Shown: piece by piece, positions 11,101 to 22,094 of the stretch
How positions within the stretch are numbered: position 1 is the first letter of the stretch
Layout: each line of letters begins with the position of its first letter
Notes under the pieces: model-generated
Told to the model about the DNA's origin: nothing
The model's input: the letters and a program-made list of their open reading frames with translations, nothing else
Database searches by the model: none
Translations under genes and position numbers: made by a program
NCBI GenBank assembly: GCA_019054805.1
Contig: JAHQIY010000002.1
Location: forward strand, 3,844,001-3,908,000
DNA length: 64,000 bases
Source of the DNA: Brachionus manjavacas
Lineage: Eukaryota > Rotifera > Eurotatoria > Ploima > Brachionidae
Direction of reading: 5' to 3'

Positions 11101-14100
11101 AAAAGCGAAAATTAATTTGTTAAATAATGATTATGAAAGTGTACTGCATGTGGCTTGTGAGTTCGGATTAATGCGATTAGTTGATGTTTTACTTGAACAA
11201 GATGCAGATCCTAATGTACAATCATCCAAGCTGACCAATGCACAAACACCAATGCACAAAGCCATTTTAAATCACCATGAGAATATACTGCACTTATTCA
11301 TCAGGTTAAAAGGTAGTATAAAATTTAACAAACTTGTTTTTCATAATTAAGTTATAAAATTTTAAAATTAAAAGCTTCAAAAATTGGATTAATAGATAGT
11401 AGTTTGGTTCCAGACTTTAACATAAAAGACGCAGAAGGCCAAAGTGTTCTCAGTCTATGTCTTTGGAATAATATGTTCCAATTGGCAAAAAATTTAATAG
11501 GTAATTTAAAGAATTTGAAGAAATATAATAGTTTAAAAAAGTAAAAAATTAATTTTTTCTCCAATAATTTCAGAACATGGAGCTGATGTAAATTTAACCG
11601 ACAACGATGATATTCCATTGTTGCATCAAGCAATTTTAAGACAATGCACTGAAGCTACTTTGTTTTTACTCGATCAAAAGGTGGACATAAACGCTAAATC
11701 AAGTGTAGATAATTTGACTGCTTTACAGCTCGCAATAAAGCGACATCTTCCATTAGTAGTTGAAAATTTGTGTCGAAGAGGAGCCAATATGTCCGTGCTG
11801 GATCCTGAAGGTAATTCACCATTGTGGAACGCTCTCGACTCAGGTCAAGAGGACATAGCTTCGATTCTAGTAAATAGCAAATGTGACACAACTGAGTGGG
11901 GAGCCGGACCTGAGAATTGTCAACAAACTTTACTTCACCGAGCTATTGATGAGAACAATGATGCAGTAGCAATATTTTTGATAAAAAGTGGTTGTGACAT
12001 AAACAGCCCAAGACGCTCAGGTCCTAATGGGGAAACGCCCGAAGAGGCTCAAGATAAAATGACTCCATTGCACTTGGCTTGTACATGGGGACAAGAAAAA
12101 ATAGCTTCGTGCTTACTCGAGCACGGCTGTTTGATAAATGCTCAAGACTCTGAAGGAAATACTCCACTTCACTTGTCAATTCTCAATCAGCATTCATCTC
12201 TAATTGAACTTTTATTAAAACAGTCTAATATTGATTTGAAGATAAAAAATTCCGCTGGACAATCACCTTTTGCAGCAGCACTAATGAGAAAAAACAATCA
12301 GGCAACAAGTCTAATATTGAGAAAGGAACCTCTAGCAGCGGAACAGACAGACAGTAAAGGAAGAAATTTTTTGCATCTAGCAGTTTTGGATGGAGACATT
12401 GAAACTGTTTTGTCTTTGATAAGTGTAAATGTAAATGTAAACTCCAGGATGAATGATAGCATGGCTAAAACGCCATTGCACTTGGCGGTTGAGTCCGGTT
12501 ATGAGATGATTGTTAGGAACTTGCTCTTGGCAGGATCGAACATAAATGACTTAACTAAAAATAAAAAAACTGCACTTCATCTAATAGCTGAATGCAGTCA
12601 TCAAAATTTAGTTCAAATTACCAACATTTTAATCGAGAACAGAATAGATTGTAATGCATTAGATAGTGGATTAAATAATGCACTGCATATTGCGGTGCAA
12701 AATGCCAATTTATCTGTTGCTAAAGTTTTGTTGTCCAACACTAATGTAGACGTATATGCAATAAATTCGAGAGGAATGAGCCCTTTACACTATTTGGGAA
12801 TCTATGGAAAAGAAAATTCAAGTGCAATTTTAGATTTGTTCAAAGAGTTTGTGCCTGATTTTAGTTTGGATCAAAAAGATAGCAAAGGAAATACAGGTAG
12901 AAAAAGAGTCAATTTAAATTTTATTTTCAAAAATAATTCTAATTTATTAAGAATGATATTTTATTTTAGAAAAATTGAAAATATTCAGCATAATTTCTAA
13001 GTACCGTAATTCTTTGCTGTAGAACGCTCGCATTAATTCCTTAAGTCTAAAACGAGGTGATAAAATAAAGTAAACAATTATTTATTTAAGTTATAAAACT
13101 TTATTAATCTAAAAAGAAAACCGGGTCCGGTTGTCGTCGTAGATTTTTTAAAAAAGTATTAAGTTTATTAATTTTTGTTTACTTTATTTTATCTGGCGAC
13201 GAGGAAGGGATCCCCCCCAGAAGACTAATAAAGTGCTTCTCGGTGGCAGTAATGTTTATAGTGCGTCCAACGTCTATCTGGCTAGTTTCAGTTAGTACCT
13301 GGGAAAAATAATAGTCTATGGCTGGTCCCGGTCATTGGTGATCCGGCAGTGGTCACAATGGTCGACTGTTCCCTAGCATTCGCTTTATAAAAGCGGGGGA
13401 AGATCCCTTCCTCGTCGCCAGATGTAATGTTTACATTAGTACCCTTGGGCCCGTCTATCCGATCTTCTCGTAAGACGTATTGGAGCAGCTATTTATGCTC
13501 CTTGTTAACTTAAACGCTTATGGTTAAGTTAATCAACTTTCCAGTGATATCGACAAAGATGTCGCTATATCACAGGTGAATCCTCAGACATAGACCTAAT
13601 CCATTTTAAGTAAAAAAATAAGATCTGATGCACTGTTTGCGTAAATTTGTGTAATAACGTGTGATACTAATTTAAAAACCAAGTTTAAATGTTGAGCCAA
13701 TATTCAAATAATTCATTCAGTTTTTTTTGCTTAGTCCATCTTTTGGTAGAATCTTTCATACTAAATAATAAAAAAAAAGTTTAATTTCTGAAAATGTACC
13801 TTATTTGTGACTTAGAGTATTAATGCAAGGCTAGTGCCTCTCTTTTTTAGAGTAATTATTAGCTATGACATGAGTTAAATCATATGGTTAGTCAAGATCT
13901 TTTTATTAAAATTTAATTATATGGTGTGAAACTATCTCTATTTACAATCTTGTAACTATTTATTCGAAATTTTCTATCTACATTTATAATTGTAACTATT
14001 ATTTATCTTTTTCTTTACCAGTAACGTTCTTTATAATCGTGTGTAATATCTGTAATGTCTCTATGAATTCTTTTTTCTTAATCAATTGTACTTAATTAAT

Positions 14101-15446
14101 TTTACTTACTCATCTCTAATTAGTTTTTTTTACTTTTGTACCATTATTTAATTTATTTTATTAATTTCTTACTAATGACAAATTTTTTGAATTACTTTAA
14201 ATCTACTTAACTCATCAATCTGTATAATCTCTCGTATTCGTCTTGTACCTCAGTTTCGTCTCAGTAACTTTTATTGTAGTCCCTTAATTTATCTCTCGAT
14301 TTTTGCGCAATTAGCTACCATAGATGGCTTCCGAGTAAGCCATCTAGGCAAGCTTGCTTGCTGTAGCTCTTTATTATTATAATTAAATGACGTGAGCGGT
14401 TTGTTTTCAATTGACTAAATTAAATTCAAGGAAAATTAAATGACTAAAATAAAAATTATTAGGCACTTTTTCTAAACATTCATTAGTATTTAATTAATTT
14501 TTTTACGATAGTTCTCAAAATCTAACATTAGATTTTCACTCATTTTTTTCATAAATTTCCTCTTAATTTTGGTAAAAATAAAAGACTTTAATTTTACCAA
14601 AATACCATTTTACCAAAAGTTTTATAAAAGACTTTAAAATATTATTAATATTCAGATTCTTAACTTTAGGTTTTGAACTGTATAAAAATTTTCAAAAAAT
14701 TCTATAGATTTATCATGGCCATTATGATGCATTTTAAGATTAATCTTAAAGGTAAAGGAGTTTTAATTTTTTTTAGAATTCAAAAATTGAAAACTTTAAG
14801 TTTTATTAGTTAAAACTTTAAGTTTGAAAAATTAAGTTTTTCAAAGCTTAGAAAAATTTCAAAACTGATGCGAACCTTTCGAAGGGGTTTATTTAATTAA
14901 TTTCATTGCCTTAGTTTTAACAAAGAATTTAAAAAAAAATTGGAATTGATTTTGATTTTAATTTAAATTTAAATAATATATTTAAACAGAATTGATTTTT
15001 AATCGTAAAATTTTTGTAATTCAGCTCTCCTTCTTGCTTATCAAAACGGAAACGGTAATTTATGCAGGAGTTTGATAAGATATGGAGCGGCAATCGGTAC
15101 CTATAATGAAGATGGTGTATCAATTTTTAACTATCCAGTAGCAAGTAAACAATTGATATTCAAACTTTTGGACATTTTGAACAAAGAATCACCTTGGGTC
15201 GAGGCTGAAATTTGCTTAGAATGTAGAAATAAGTTTTCGCTTACAAATCGAAAGCATCACTGGTAGGAACTTTAGATAATTTTAGACACTTTAAATCATT
15301 TATTTTTAAGTCGTCATTGTGGTCGAGTTTTGTGCAAAAAGTGTTCCGAAAAAGAAGTATCCATTTTAAAATTTAATTGTCAAAAGCCAGTGAGAGTGTG
15401 TGATTTATGCTTTGATGTCCTGACCGCTGGAGCTGGTAACATCTAA
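8142..15446 (+). CDS. ANKFY1: ANKFY1/rabankyrin-5 (BTB, ankyrin repeats, FYVE), 11 exons
   Basis: Rab5 effector of early endosomes and macropinosomes, whose FYVE zinc finger binds PI3P. Exon model: 8142-8151, 8198-8399, 8446-8575, 8629-8770, 10072-10345, 10399-10564, 10617-11312, 11375-11500, 11574-12896, 15025-15262, 15311-15446. This gives about 1147 aa, against about 1169 in human. The order is an N-terminal coiled coil (KLQKHLALLREEYVKL), a BTB domain (FSDLKVIL, AHKFVLDAR), roughly twenty ankyrin repeats with many TPLHLA-type motifs, then FYVE with the R(K)HHCRHCGR-type core and final CDLCF split across the last two exons. Most junctions are clean GT-AG in phase. The exception is exon 2 to exon 3, where the best donor (8400) and acceptor (8445) leave a one-base phase conflict: either an unusual junction or a one-base sequence error. 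Introns are 46-73 nt except 8771-10071 (1301 nt) and 12897-15024 (2128 nt). Confidence 0.92.
8771..10071 (+). other. ANKFY1 intron 4 (1.3 kb)
   Basis: AT-rich non-coding intron with no recognisable coding content. Two segments (about 9210-9430 and 9600-9750) are roughly inverted to each other: both contain the words 'ACTATGTAATTTGGATTTGGGCTTTATTCTTAGAG' in opposite orientation (split here only as a description), which would let the intron fold back on itself. Confidence 0.5.
13059..13432. repeat. nested perfect inverted repeats in ANKFY1 intron 9 (transposon debris)
   Basis: Two abutting inverted pairs. The outer-left pair has a 17-19-bp arm (GATAAAATAAAGTAAAC, about 13059-13075) matching its complement at about 13174-13190. 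Immediately after comes a perfect 22-bp arm (CTGGCGACGAGGAAGGG core, about 13189-13211) that returns inverted at about 13411-13432. The segment between them is GC-richer than the intron. This looks like mobile-element termini, either a small TIR element or remains of an LTR element. The GGCGACGAGGA core resembles the stretch after the 5' LTR in some Ty3/gypsy elements, but that is from memory and weak. Confidence 0.6.
14311..14386 (+). repeat. non-LTR retroelement 3'-end hairpin and TTA-rich tail (remnant)
   Basis: TTAGCTACCA opens the segment and GCTGTAGCTC closes it, pairing AGCTAC with GTAGCT around an inner AGATGGCTT/AAGCCATCT hairpin. A TTATTATTATAATTAA tail follows. The same frame (AGCTACC ... 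GCTGTAGCT ... TTATTATTATTAA) occurs at 20370-20426 in the histone spacer, which points to a shared element family. It is read as an inserted 3' end within ANKFY1 intron 9. Confidence 0.45.
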
Positions 15447-15508
15447 GATTGACAGAAGTTGTTTTGAATCTATGTTGTTGATCGAAGCATTTATTGTACA
15501 AGTTTTTT

Positions 15509-15514
15509 AATAAA
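15509..15514 (+). terminator. poly(A) signal of ANKFY1
   Basis: AATAAA 63 nt beyond the ANKFY1 stop codon, in a T-rich context. Confidence 0.6.
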
Positions 15515-15519
15515 TCTTG

Positions 15520-16440
15520 AGATTTTTATTTTTTATCATTTATTTTTTGTAAGTTGAAATATTTGATAGTTTGATTAGCGGAAAATAAATTATTCATTAT
15601 TTTTCTCTTATTTTTTAGCAAACTTAAATCTACTTAAATATTTTATTTAAGTTAATTAATTTTTATTCGAAAATCGCTTAAGTCCCATGTCAAATTTAAA
15701 TTGACTTAATTTATTAAATTAAATTTTAATTATTCATAACGGTAAAAATTCAATTTAACATGGCGCGGTAAAAATTCAATTTAATATAGAATTATTAATT
15801 TTTACTTAAAACTAAATTGATTTTTTAAGACAACGTCAGGTCATAATATGACTTTAAAAAAAAGGTAGATTTCGTCGAAAGTTTTTATTGTCTTAATTTT
15901 ATACATAAATTTAGATAGTCTAATTTGTCTTAATTTTATTTAGATATATTATTTATGTTTTAATTATAAATTAAAAAAAAATTAGTTCCTGGAATTCAAA
16001 TGCATTAGACTAGGTTTTATCAAGCTTTAATCAGCTTTAATCTTTAAGTATTAAATCAACTCTAAATCTTTTGATTTCAAGTGTTGTCAAATTAATTCTT
16101 GCAGTTTTTTTTTTCGTAGGTTATTCTCCTTATTTCAGATTGAAGCTTTGTTGCTAGTTTTTGAACAGCTTCGATAGCGAACGTTATTTGTTTTTTTGAT
16201 TGACGAGTTTGTCCGCTTTAAATCTTCAGATATTGTGATACCTAACCACATGAAACAATCTTTTCCAATTTATGTCTTTTCAACTTTAATTTTTTTTAGC
16301 TTATTTACTCTATTTTGATTCTTTTTTTTTATTTAATTTTATTAACTTTAATTTTATTTTTTTTTAAATAAAAATAAAATTAAATAAGATTAAATAAGAT
16401 CGAATTAAGATAGTTTGTTTTTTTATTTTATTTTTAATTT
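15520..16440. other. AT-rich intergenic DNA
   Basis: No gene seen. Simple A/T tracts and a Lys/Leu-type chance frame background. It adjoins the 3' end of the minus-strand reverse transcriptase remnant. Confidence 0.5.
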
Positions 16441-17450
16441 ATTCTGAAGGAGCTTTAGCTCGGTACAGAAAACAAATAAATAAAAAAATAAATACCCAAG
16501 TCTTTCGCTTGTTTTATTTTTGAAATTAACTTATTATCTTTGTTGTAAGGATTGTTGTTTCCAATGTGTACTTATCTTCATTTAGACAAATAAGCCATTT
16601 TTTGGTCCAGTTATAAATTTCGTATAGGTCGTTTCTCAGACTTTTAGACTTCATCAAGCATTGTTCTTAATTTAGTGTCGTCTGCAAATAACTCATAAAA
16701 ACTACTTATTTTATCAGTTAATTCGTTTATACATATGATTAAAGTATTGATCCTTAGTCTGATCCTTGCGATGCACACTTGTGATACACGTTTGAGACTT
16801 GTGCCCAATCTGAAACAGTGTTTTCTTAGACTCTCTGTTTTCGATTAGTAAGATATCCAGTTGAATATTTTATTATCAACACCATAGTTTTCTAATATCA
16901 ACTTGGGTCTTTTATGTACGATGTCAAATGCTTTTGCAAAGTCAAGATAAACTATGTACATTGGGATTAATCGATTAAATAGTCAGTTCCATCATTTCAA
17001 GTAAGTTAGTGATGCACGATTTATCACTCAAATAGTCATGTTGTCATTTAGAAAGTAACTTATTGTCGGTTAGGAATTTGATTATCGGCTTTTTCGTGAG
17101 TTTTTCCTAACCCATGACTTTGCACGGTATTCACGTTAGTGAAATAGGTCTCTAGTTTTCGGCTATAAGTTTGCTTCCTTTTTTTTTAAATAGAAGTAAC
17201 ATTTGCTTCAGCCCACTTGCATGGAACTAATCCAGATAAGAAAGATTTTATAAAATTAATGAGAGGGGTTTTGATAATTGCGTCAGCATATTCTTTTAGA
17301 ACCATTGGATAAATCAAGTCGGGACTCATACTTTTATAACCATCTAATACCTTTAGCTCATTTTATTGAAAACCAAAAAAAATGAATTAAAGAGAGATCC
17401 TTCGAAATCATGTGTATTTATAGAGTGCTGTTCCTGATTTAGCAATTTAC
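16440..17450 (-). pseudogene. non-LTR retrotransposon reverse transcriptase (Jockey/CR1-like), degenerate
   Basis: Read on the minus strand in shifting frames, the reverse transcriptase landmarks appear in order: a SPDLIYP..VLKEYAD block, WAEANV, KKGSKLIAENYRPISLT, VYLDFAKAFDIV (RT motif A), a NWISYLT block, and FADDTKL at the position of the catalytic YADD box. Several frameshifts and stops break it. Downstream on the same strand a GAGCTAAAGCTC hairpin with a T/A-rich tail at about 16440-16480 may mark the element's 3' end. It is a dead copy separate from those in the histone array. Confidence 0.8.
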
Positions 17451-18485
17451 GATAGTTTGTGTAAAATTTAGTAAATTTGCCATATTTTACGAAAATTTAT
17501 TTCAAAAAAAAATATCCCAAAACTTGAAATAATTTAGTTCTTTTTAAAAAGAAAATGAAATTTTTTATACTTCAATTAGGTAAAATTTGGTAGAATGTAG
17601 CAGAGGTCAGCTATTGATAAATATAATAAAAAGGTCAAGTTCGAGAAAAAACTTTTAGTTTGGACTGCTGTGTCTGCGTTAGAAACCTCACAGCCAAAAA
17701 TACTTAAATTGGCAATATAATTAATCAGAGCGTTAACCGAGATGAATGCCTGAGCAGGAGATTGCCTGCCTATATCCATAAGTATCATTCAAATATAAAA
17801 ATTTTATTCTGACCCCACTAAGCGAGCTAACATTACTCAAAGACGTCATTGGAAATTATGATCGAAAATTCAATCGATCATGTGGACTGCAAATTTACTG
17901 AATTTGCTCATATTGAAGATTTTTGGTCAATTTTGATAGCGAAAATCTACGAGGATGACTGAAGAGCGAAAACATTTCATCAATTAAGACTCAGGATCCT
18001 AATTTTTTGCTTGAAATCACCCTTACATCAATAAAAATCCTAGTTGAAGGCGGCAAAATTCGAAGAAATGATTTATAATTAAAAAGTTTAAAACTTTAAA
18101 TTTTCTTTCTGAATTCTTTGATCTTCATTCTTTAAAAATGAATGTTAATTTGGAACTTTTTGGGATTTTATGCTGTTTTTCAAAAGTGAAAGTTCCAAAT
18201 AAACACAAACTGTGCATTTAATTACACACGTTTTTAACAGTGCACTGGACAGAATATTACCAAATGCTTTTAAAATTCTTTTATTTTTAATTCAGCTGAT
18301 TGCTTAAGATTGAAATTGAAGAAAAATAATTCAAGAAATTTTAAAATATTTTAAGGAATAGTGCCAATCCGATTGAACCAGCATCTAAATCATCAAATTA
18401 TGACTTGGATAATTTTAAAGACTTGTGAATAGTTTTGTGATTAAAAGATGAATGTTGAAGTTTGAAACAATATTCAATTTTAAAA
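17451..18485. other. intergenic DNA left of the histone array
   Basis: No supported gene. A 70-codon minus frame at 17576-17788 lies just upstream of the RT remnant on that strand and could be further element sequence, but has no recognisable motif. Confidence 0.45.
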
Positions 18486-18706
18486 AATATTAATTTGATA
18501 CTTAAAGATTTAGTGAAAATAAATCATTAAAATTTATCGATTTTCAATGACAAGGGCCCGTTGATTTACCTTGAAATTTGTAAGCGAAACTTTTCAAAAC
18601 AAAAATTTCAAAACAAAAAATTTTCAAGACGCAATGTAAAAATCTTCTTGGTCAAAATCGTTTTGTAGTGAAAAAAGATGTCCGCTTTATTTAGTAAATT
18701 GTTACT

Positions 18707-18722
18707 GGCCTTGAAAAAGGCC
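18707..18722 (-). terminator. histone 3' stem-loop, H2B copy 1
   Basis: Minus-strand GGCCTTTTTCAAGGCC, a 6-bp stem with a TTTC-type loop, 30 nt past the stop codon and preceded by a run of six C. An ATAAAGCGGA element follows about 10-20 nt downstream. This is the replication-dependent histone mRNA processing signal bound by SLBP. Confidence 0.93.
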
Positions 18723-18752
18723 GGGGGGTTCCTATTTTATTTGAGAGTTGAT

Positions 18753-19121
18753 TTATTTTGAGCTGGTGTATTTGGTGACAGCTTTTGTGCCTTCACTAAC
18801 TGCATGCTTGGCCAATTCACCAGGTAAGAGGAGACGAACACTGGTTTGAATTTCACGACTGGAAATAGTCGAACGACCATTGTGCGTGGATAGCTTGGAA
18901 GCTTCGGAAGCTATTCTCTCAAAGATATCGTTGACAAAAGAGTTCATGATGCTCATTGCTTTGCTAGAGATGCCAGTGTCCGGATGAACTTGTTTCAACA
19001 CTTTGTAAATGTAAACCGAATAGGATTCTTTCCTTTTCTTCCTTCTTTTGCCTTCTCCTTTGGCTCCTTTGGTTGGTTTAACCGCTTTTTTGGCTCCTTT
19101 GCTTGGTGTTTTTGGTGGCAT
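18753..19121 (-). CDS. H2B: histone H2B, copy 1
   Basis: 122 aa, intronless. A basic N-terminal tail rich in Lys and Pro ([16 protein letters not shown], then [13 protein letters not shown]) precedes the histone fold with [35 protein letters not shown] and the C-terminal [22 protein letters not shown]. The segment [11 protein letters not shown] replaces the usual HYNKRSTITS wording, a mild family difference. It is divergently transcribed from H2A with about 460 nt between start codons. CTTTATA (minus-strand TATAAAG) lies about 35 nt upstream of the ATG. Confidence 0.97.
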   Translation of the reverse strand: MPPKTPSKGAKKAVKPTKGAKGEGKRRKKRKESYSVYIYKVLKQVHPDTGISSKAMSIMNSFVNDIFERIASEASKLSTHNGRSTISSREIQTSVRLLLPGELAKHAVSEGTKAVTKYTSSK

Positions 19122-19583
19122 TTGGATTTAGTTGTCTTTGTCTCTTGTGTTGTCTTTATAATAGTGTTTAAGAATGACTTTAAATTTATTTATTCACAAA
19201 AGTTTGAAAACATATTTAACAAGGGTAAAAATGTAGAATTAATTATGAACAATTGAAAGGGTTAAAAGGTGAATGACAGTAGCATGTTCAATTACAAAAT
19301 CACTTTTTTCTAATAAATCGTATCAAACACAAAAATATGTTTAATTGGTTAATAGGTATATAATTTGCATATTTAGAATGTTCATAATTTGTTCAATTGA
19401 CTTTAATTCACCGCCTATTTTGTTGTTAATTACATTTTTGCTAAAACAAAAAGTAAAATAATATGAATTAAAATTGTGAATAATTCGATGACTCTTTTAA
19501 ATTATAATAAATAAGTGATTTTTCGAACTTTTTTGAAAAACATCAAGTCAAGTCAAAAAAACCTAATTAAATTTCAAATAACA
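19122..19583. promoter_or_regulatory. divergent H2A/H2B promoter, copy 1
   Basis: Shared 462-bp region. The octamer ATTTGCAT is at 19373-19380, with ATTGG (inverted CCAAT) at about 19343. A TATAAAG-like box for H2B (minus) is at 19154-19160 and a TATAATAAATA stretch for H2A at about 19502. The octamer is a known H2B promoter element in animals; its use here is inferred. Confidence 0.7.
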
Positions 19584-19973
19584 ATGTCTGGACGCGGCAA
19601 AGGAGGCAAAGTAAGAGCCAAAGGCAAAACACGATCATCAAGAGCTGGTCTACAATTTCCAGTTGGTCGTATTCATCGTCTGCTAAGAAAAGGTCATTAC
19701 GCTGAGAGAGTGGGAGCTGGAGCTCCAGTCTATTTGGCTGCTGTGTTGGAATACTTGAGCGCTGAAATTCTAGAGTTGGCTGGCAATGCAGCGAGAGACA
19801 ACAAAAAGACGAGAATCATTCCTCGTCACTTGCAGCTAGCCATTCGAAATGATGAAGAATTGAACAAATTGTTAGCTGGAGTTACAATCGCTCAAGGTGG
19901 CGTTTTACCAAACATTCAATCAATTTTGTTGCCCAAAAAAGCCGAAGAAGGTCCAAGTACCAAAACGGAATAA
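19584..19973 (+). CDS. H2A: histone H2A, copy 1
   Basis: 129 aa, intronless, starting at the ATG before [18 protein letters not shown]. The open frame extends 23 codons further upstream, but every copy is conserved as H2A only from this ATG. It has the [12 protein letters not shown] helix, the acidic patch residues in [12 protein letters not shown], and the docking-domain [12 protein letters not shown]. The tail ends GPSTKTE, with no SQ[E/D] motif, so it is a canonical H2A and not H2A.X, and it is not a Z-type. Confidence 0.97.
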   Translation: MSGRGKGGKVRAKGKTRSSRAGLQFPVGRIHRLLRKGHYAERVGAGAPVYLAAVLEYLSAEILELAGNAARDNKKTRIIPRHLQLAIRNDEELNKLLAGVTIAQGGVLPNIQSILLPKKAEEGPSTKTE

Positions 19974-20005
19974 ATTGTTTTGAATCAGTTTTTAATACAA
20001 CCCCC

Positions 20006-20021
20006 GGCCTTTATCAAGGCC
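20006..20021 (+). terminator. histone 3' stem-loop, H2A copy 1
   Basis: GGCCTTTATCAAGGCC 32 nt past the stop codon, preceded by five C and followed about 20 nt later by TTTAAAGCAA. The loop is TATC, not the TTTC of the H4 and H2B loops, and this is true of all H2A copies. Confidence 0.9.
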
Positions 20022-20369
20022 AACCAAATTTTAAAATTTAAAGCAAAAATCATAACTATATATTACTAGAAAATATTTATAATGTTTAATAAAAAGATAT
20101 TATACTTAATACATGAAATTAAGATTGACATAATACGAGCACTACAAGCTCATGAATGTGCTGACGCTGAGTCGCCATTAAATGATGCCTTAAATAAACC
20201 TACAACAGTCTCGAAAAGACTTTTTGAGTTGAATTTGATAATGTAAACAATTATTTTTAAATTTATTAATAAATTTTTTTCTTTTTGAGCATTTTCTATC
20301 TGTAATCTAAACTCTTAAAAATTAAGCACTATTTCTTTTCTCAGTACTTTTCTATGTGTAATGTGCAAG

Positions 20370-20426
20370 TAGCTACCAATTGACCACCCGCAAGCTGTAG
20401 CTTATATAAATTATTATTATTAAGTG
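20370..20426 (+). repeat. non-LTR 3'-end hairpin with TTATTATTA tail, copy 1
   Basis: AGCTACC ... GCTGTAGCT pairing followed by an ATTATTATTATTAAG tail. It matches the layout at 14311-14386 in the ANKFY1 intron, suggesting an old retroelement insertion fixed in the H2A-H4 spacer. Confidence 0.45.
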
Positions 20427-21645
20427 AATTAAGATGAAATTTTACCAAATCCTAATCCAGCGACTTTTGAACACTCTTAACCAAGCTTCGCACATATTTT
20501 CAGTAATCGTCTAACAAAATGGAATTTGTCAACCTGCAATAAAAAAAGAAGACCAAAAAATTTAATTGCCATTTTATTCCTCAAATTTTTATTTTCTTTT
20601 GTATTCTGGTGAAAATGATTTTTATGTTAAAAAAATATTTAGCTGAAAAAAAGAAACTGGTGACAAAAAAATTATATTTCATTTTTTTGTATTATTCAAT
20701 TTTTTCTTGTTTTATTGTCAAAAACTTTCTGAAAAAAAATATCAAATTTTTCCATCATCAAATTTTTCCATTTATCCATCATCGGAATGTAGCTAACAAT
20801 AATTAGATATATTTTATGGTATTTAATAAGATATCTTGATTAAGATTTTCAAATTTAATTTTCAAGACACAGATTTTACAGAATTTTACAGAACATACAC
20901 CTAAAATTTCCATTGTCATTAAACATTAAGGCAATTTTGTAATGCTCTTTATTTTATTTGGCACAGTAATGCTTAAATAAAACAGAAAAAGCTTCATCAA
21001 TTCTAATGATATCATTTTTCATGGTGTTGTAGTTCTTGTGTCACAGTTTAAATAAACAAAAATAAAAGAACACAACATGAATGAACACTTTGAATTTGTC
21101 TTCATCACGTCACAAATTTATTTTTAATTCAAAAACTTTACTTTTCTTTACTTAAATGTTAAAAACAACTCTGGATATAAATTAAACTATGAGTTGAAAA
21201 TTTATAAATTTAGATCACTCAACTAGAAAAATTCAACACAAAAATAAAACAATTGATCACTTTTTTTACCCTTAATTTTTTTTTTGATCACAATTTTTCC
21301 GATCATCAATTCTAATGATCAATCTTTTTCATCAAGCGAGCATGATCAAAATGATCACATTTTGTACGACACTTATTTAGGCTAAGTTTTTGATTAAAGA
21401 CACAAGTAATTCAAATAATTTAGAAAAAAATGAATCAATTTTTCTTTAAAATAAATTTTTTATTCTAAATAATTTTGATGAAAAATGTATACAAAAAACC
21501 TTAGAATTAATTTTTTTCTCCTTCAGAAAAATAATCTCCGTTTTTCTAAAGTAAAAAAAACGTATAAATTATGCACACTTTTTAATTAAACTCAATTGGA
21601 TGTAAATAAAAGTTAAAAATTATAATATTTTCTTTTAGGATTGAT

Positions 21646-21653
21646 TATAAATA
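21646..21653 (+). promoter_or_regulatory. H4 TATA box, copy 1
   Basis: TATAAATA about 85 nt upstream of the H4 ATG, conserved in all four copies. Confidence 0.7.
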
Positions 21654-21657
21654 CTAG

Positions 21658-22047
<390 letters not shown>

Positions 22048-22078
22048 GATCTTGATAACAATAAAATAGCAACCCCCC

Positions 22079-22094
22079 GGCCCTTTTCAGGGCC
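22079..22094 (+). terminator. histone 3' stem-loop, H4 copy 1
   Basis: GGCCCTTTTCAGGGCC, 31 nt past the stop, preceded by six C. AAAAAATAAAGCAATAC follows at about 22108-22124, combining an AATAAA hexamer with the AAAGC element shared by all three genes. Confidence 0.95.

Larger units (their letters stand above)
19974..21645. other. H2A-H4 spacer, copy 1
   Basis: 1.7 kb between H2A and the H4 promoter, AT-rich and non-coding. It contains the H2A stem-loop, a non-LTR 3'-end hairpin, and clustered GATCA/TGATC words at about 21250-21360. Its short open frames differ between copies by frameshifts, which argues against coding. Confidence 0.6.

Noticed and set aside
19515-19583. N-terminal extension of H2A (23 codons)
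   Set aside because: Present only in copies 1 and 3; abolished by one-base differences in copies 2 and 4; lies in the TATA/leader region.
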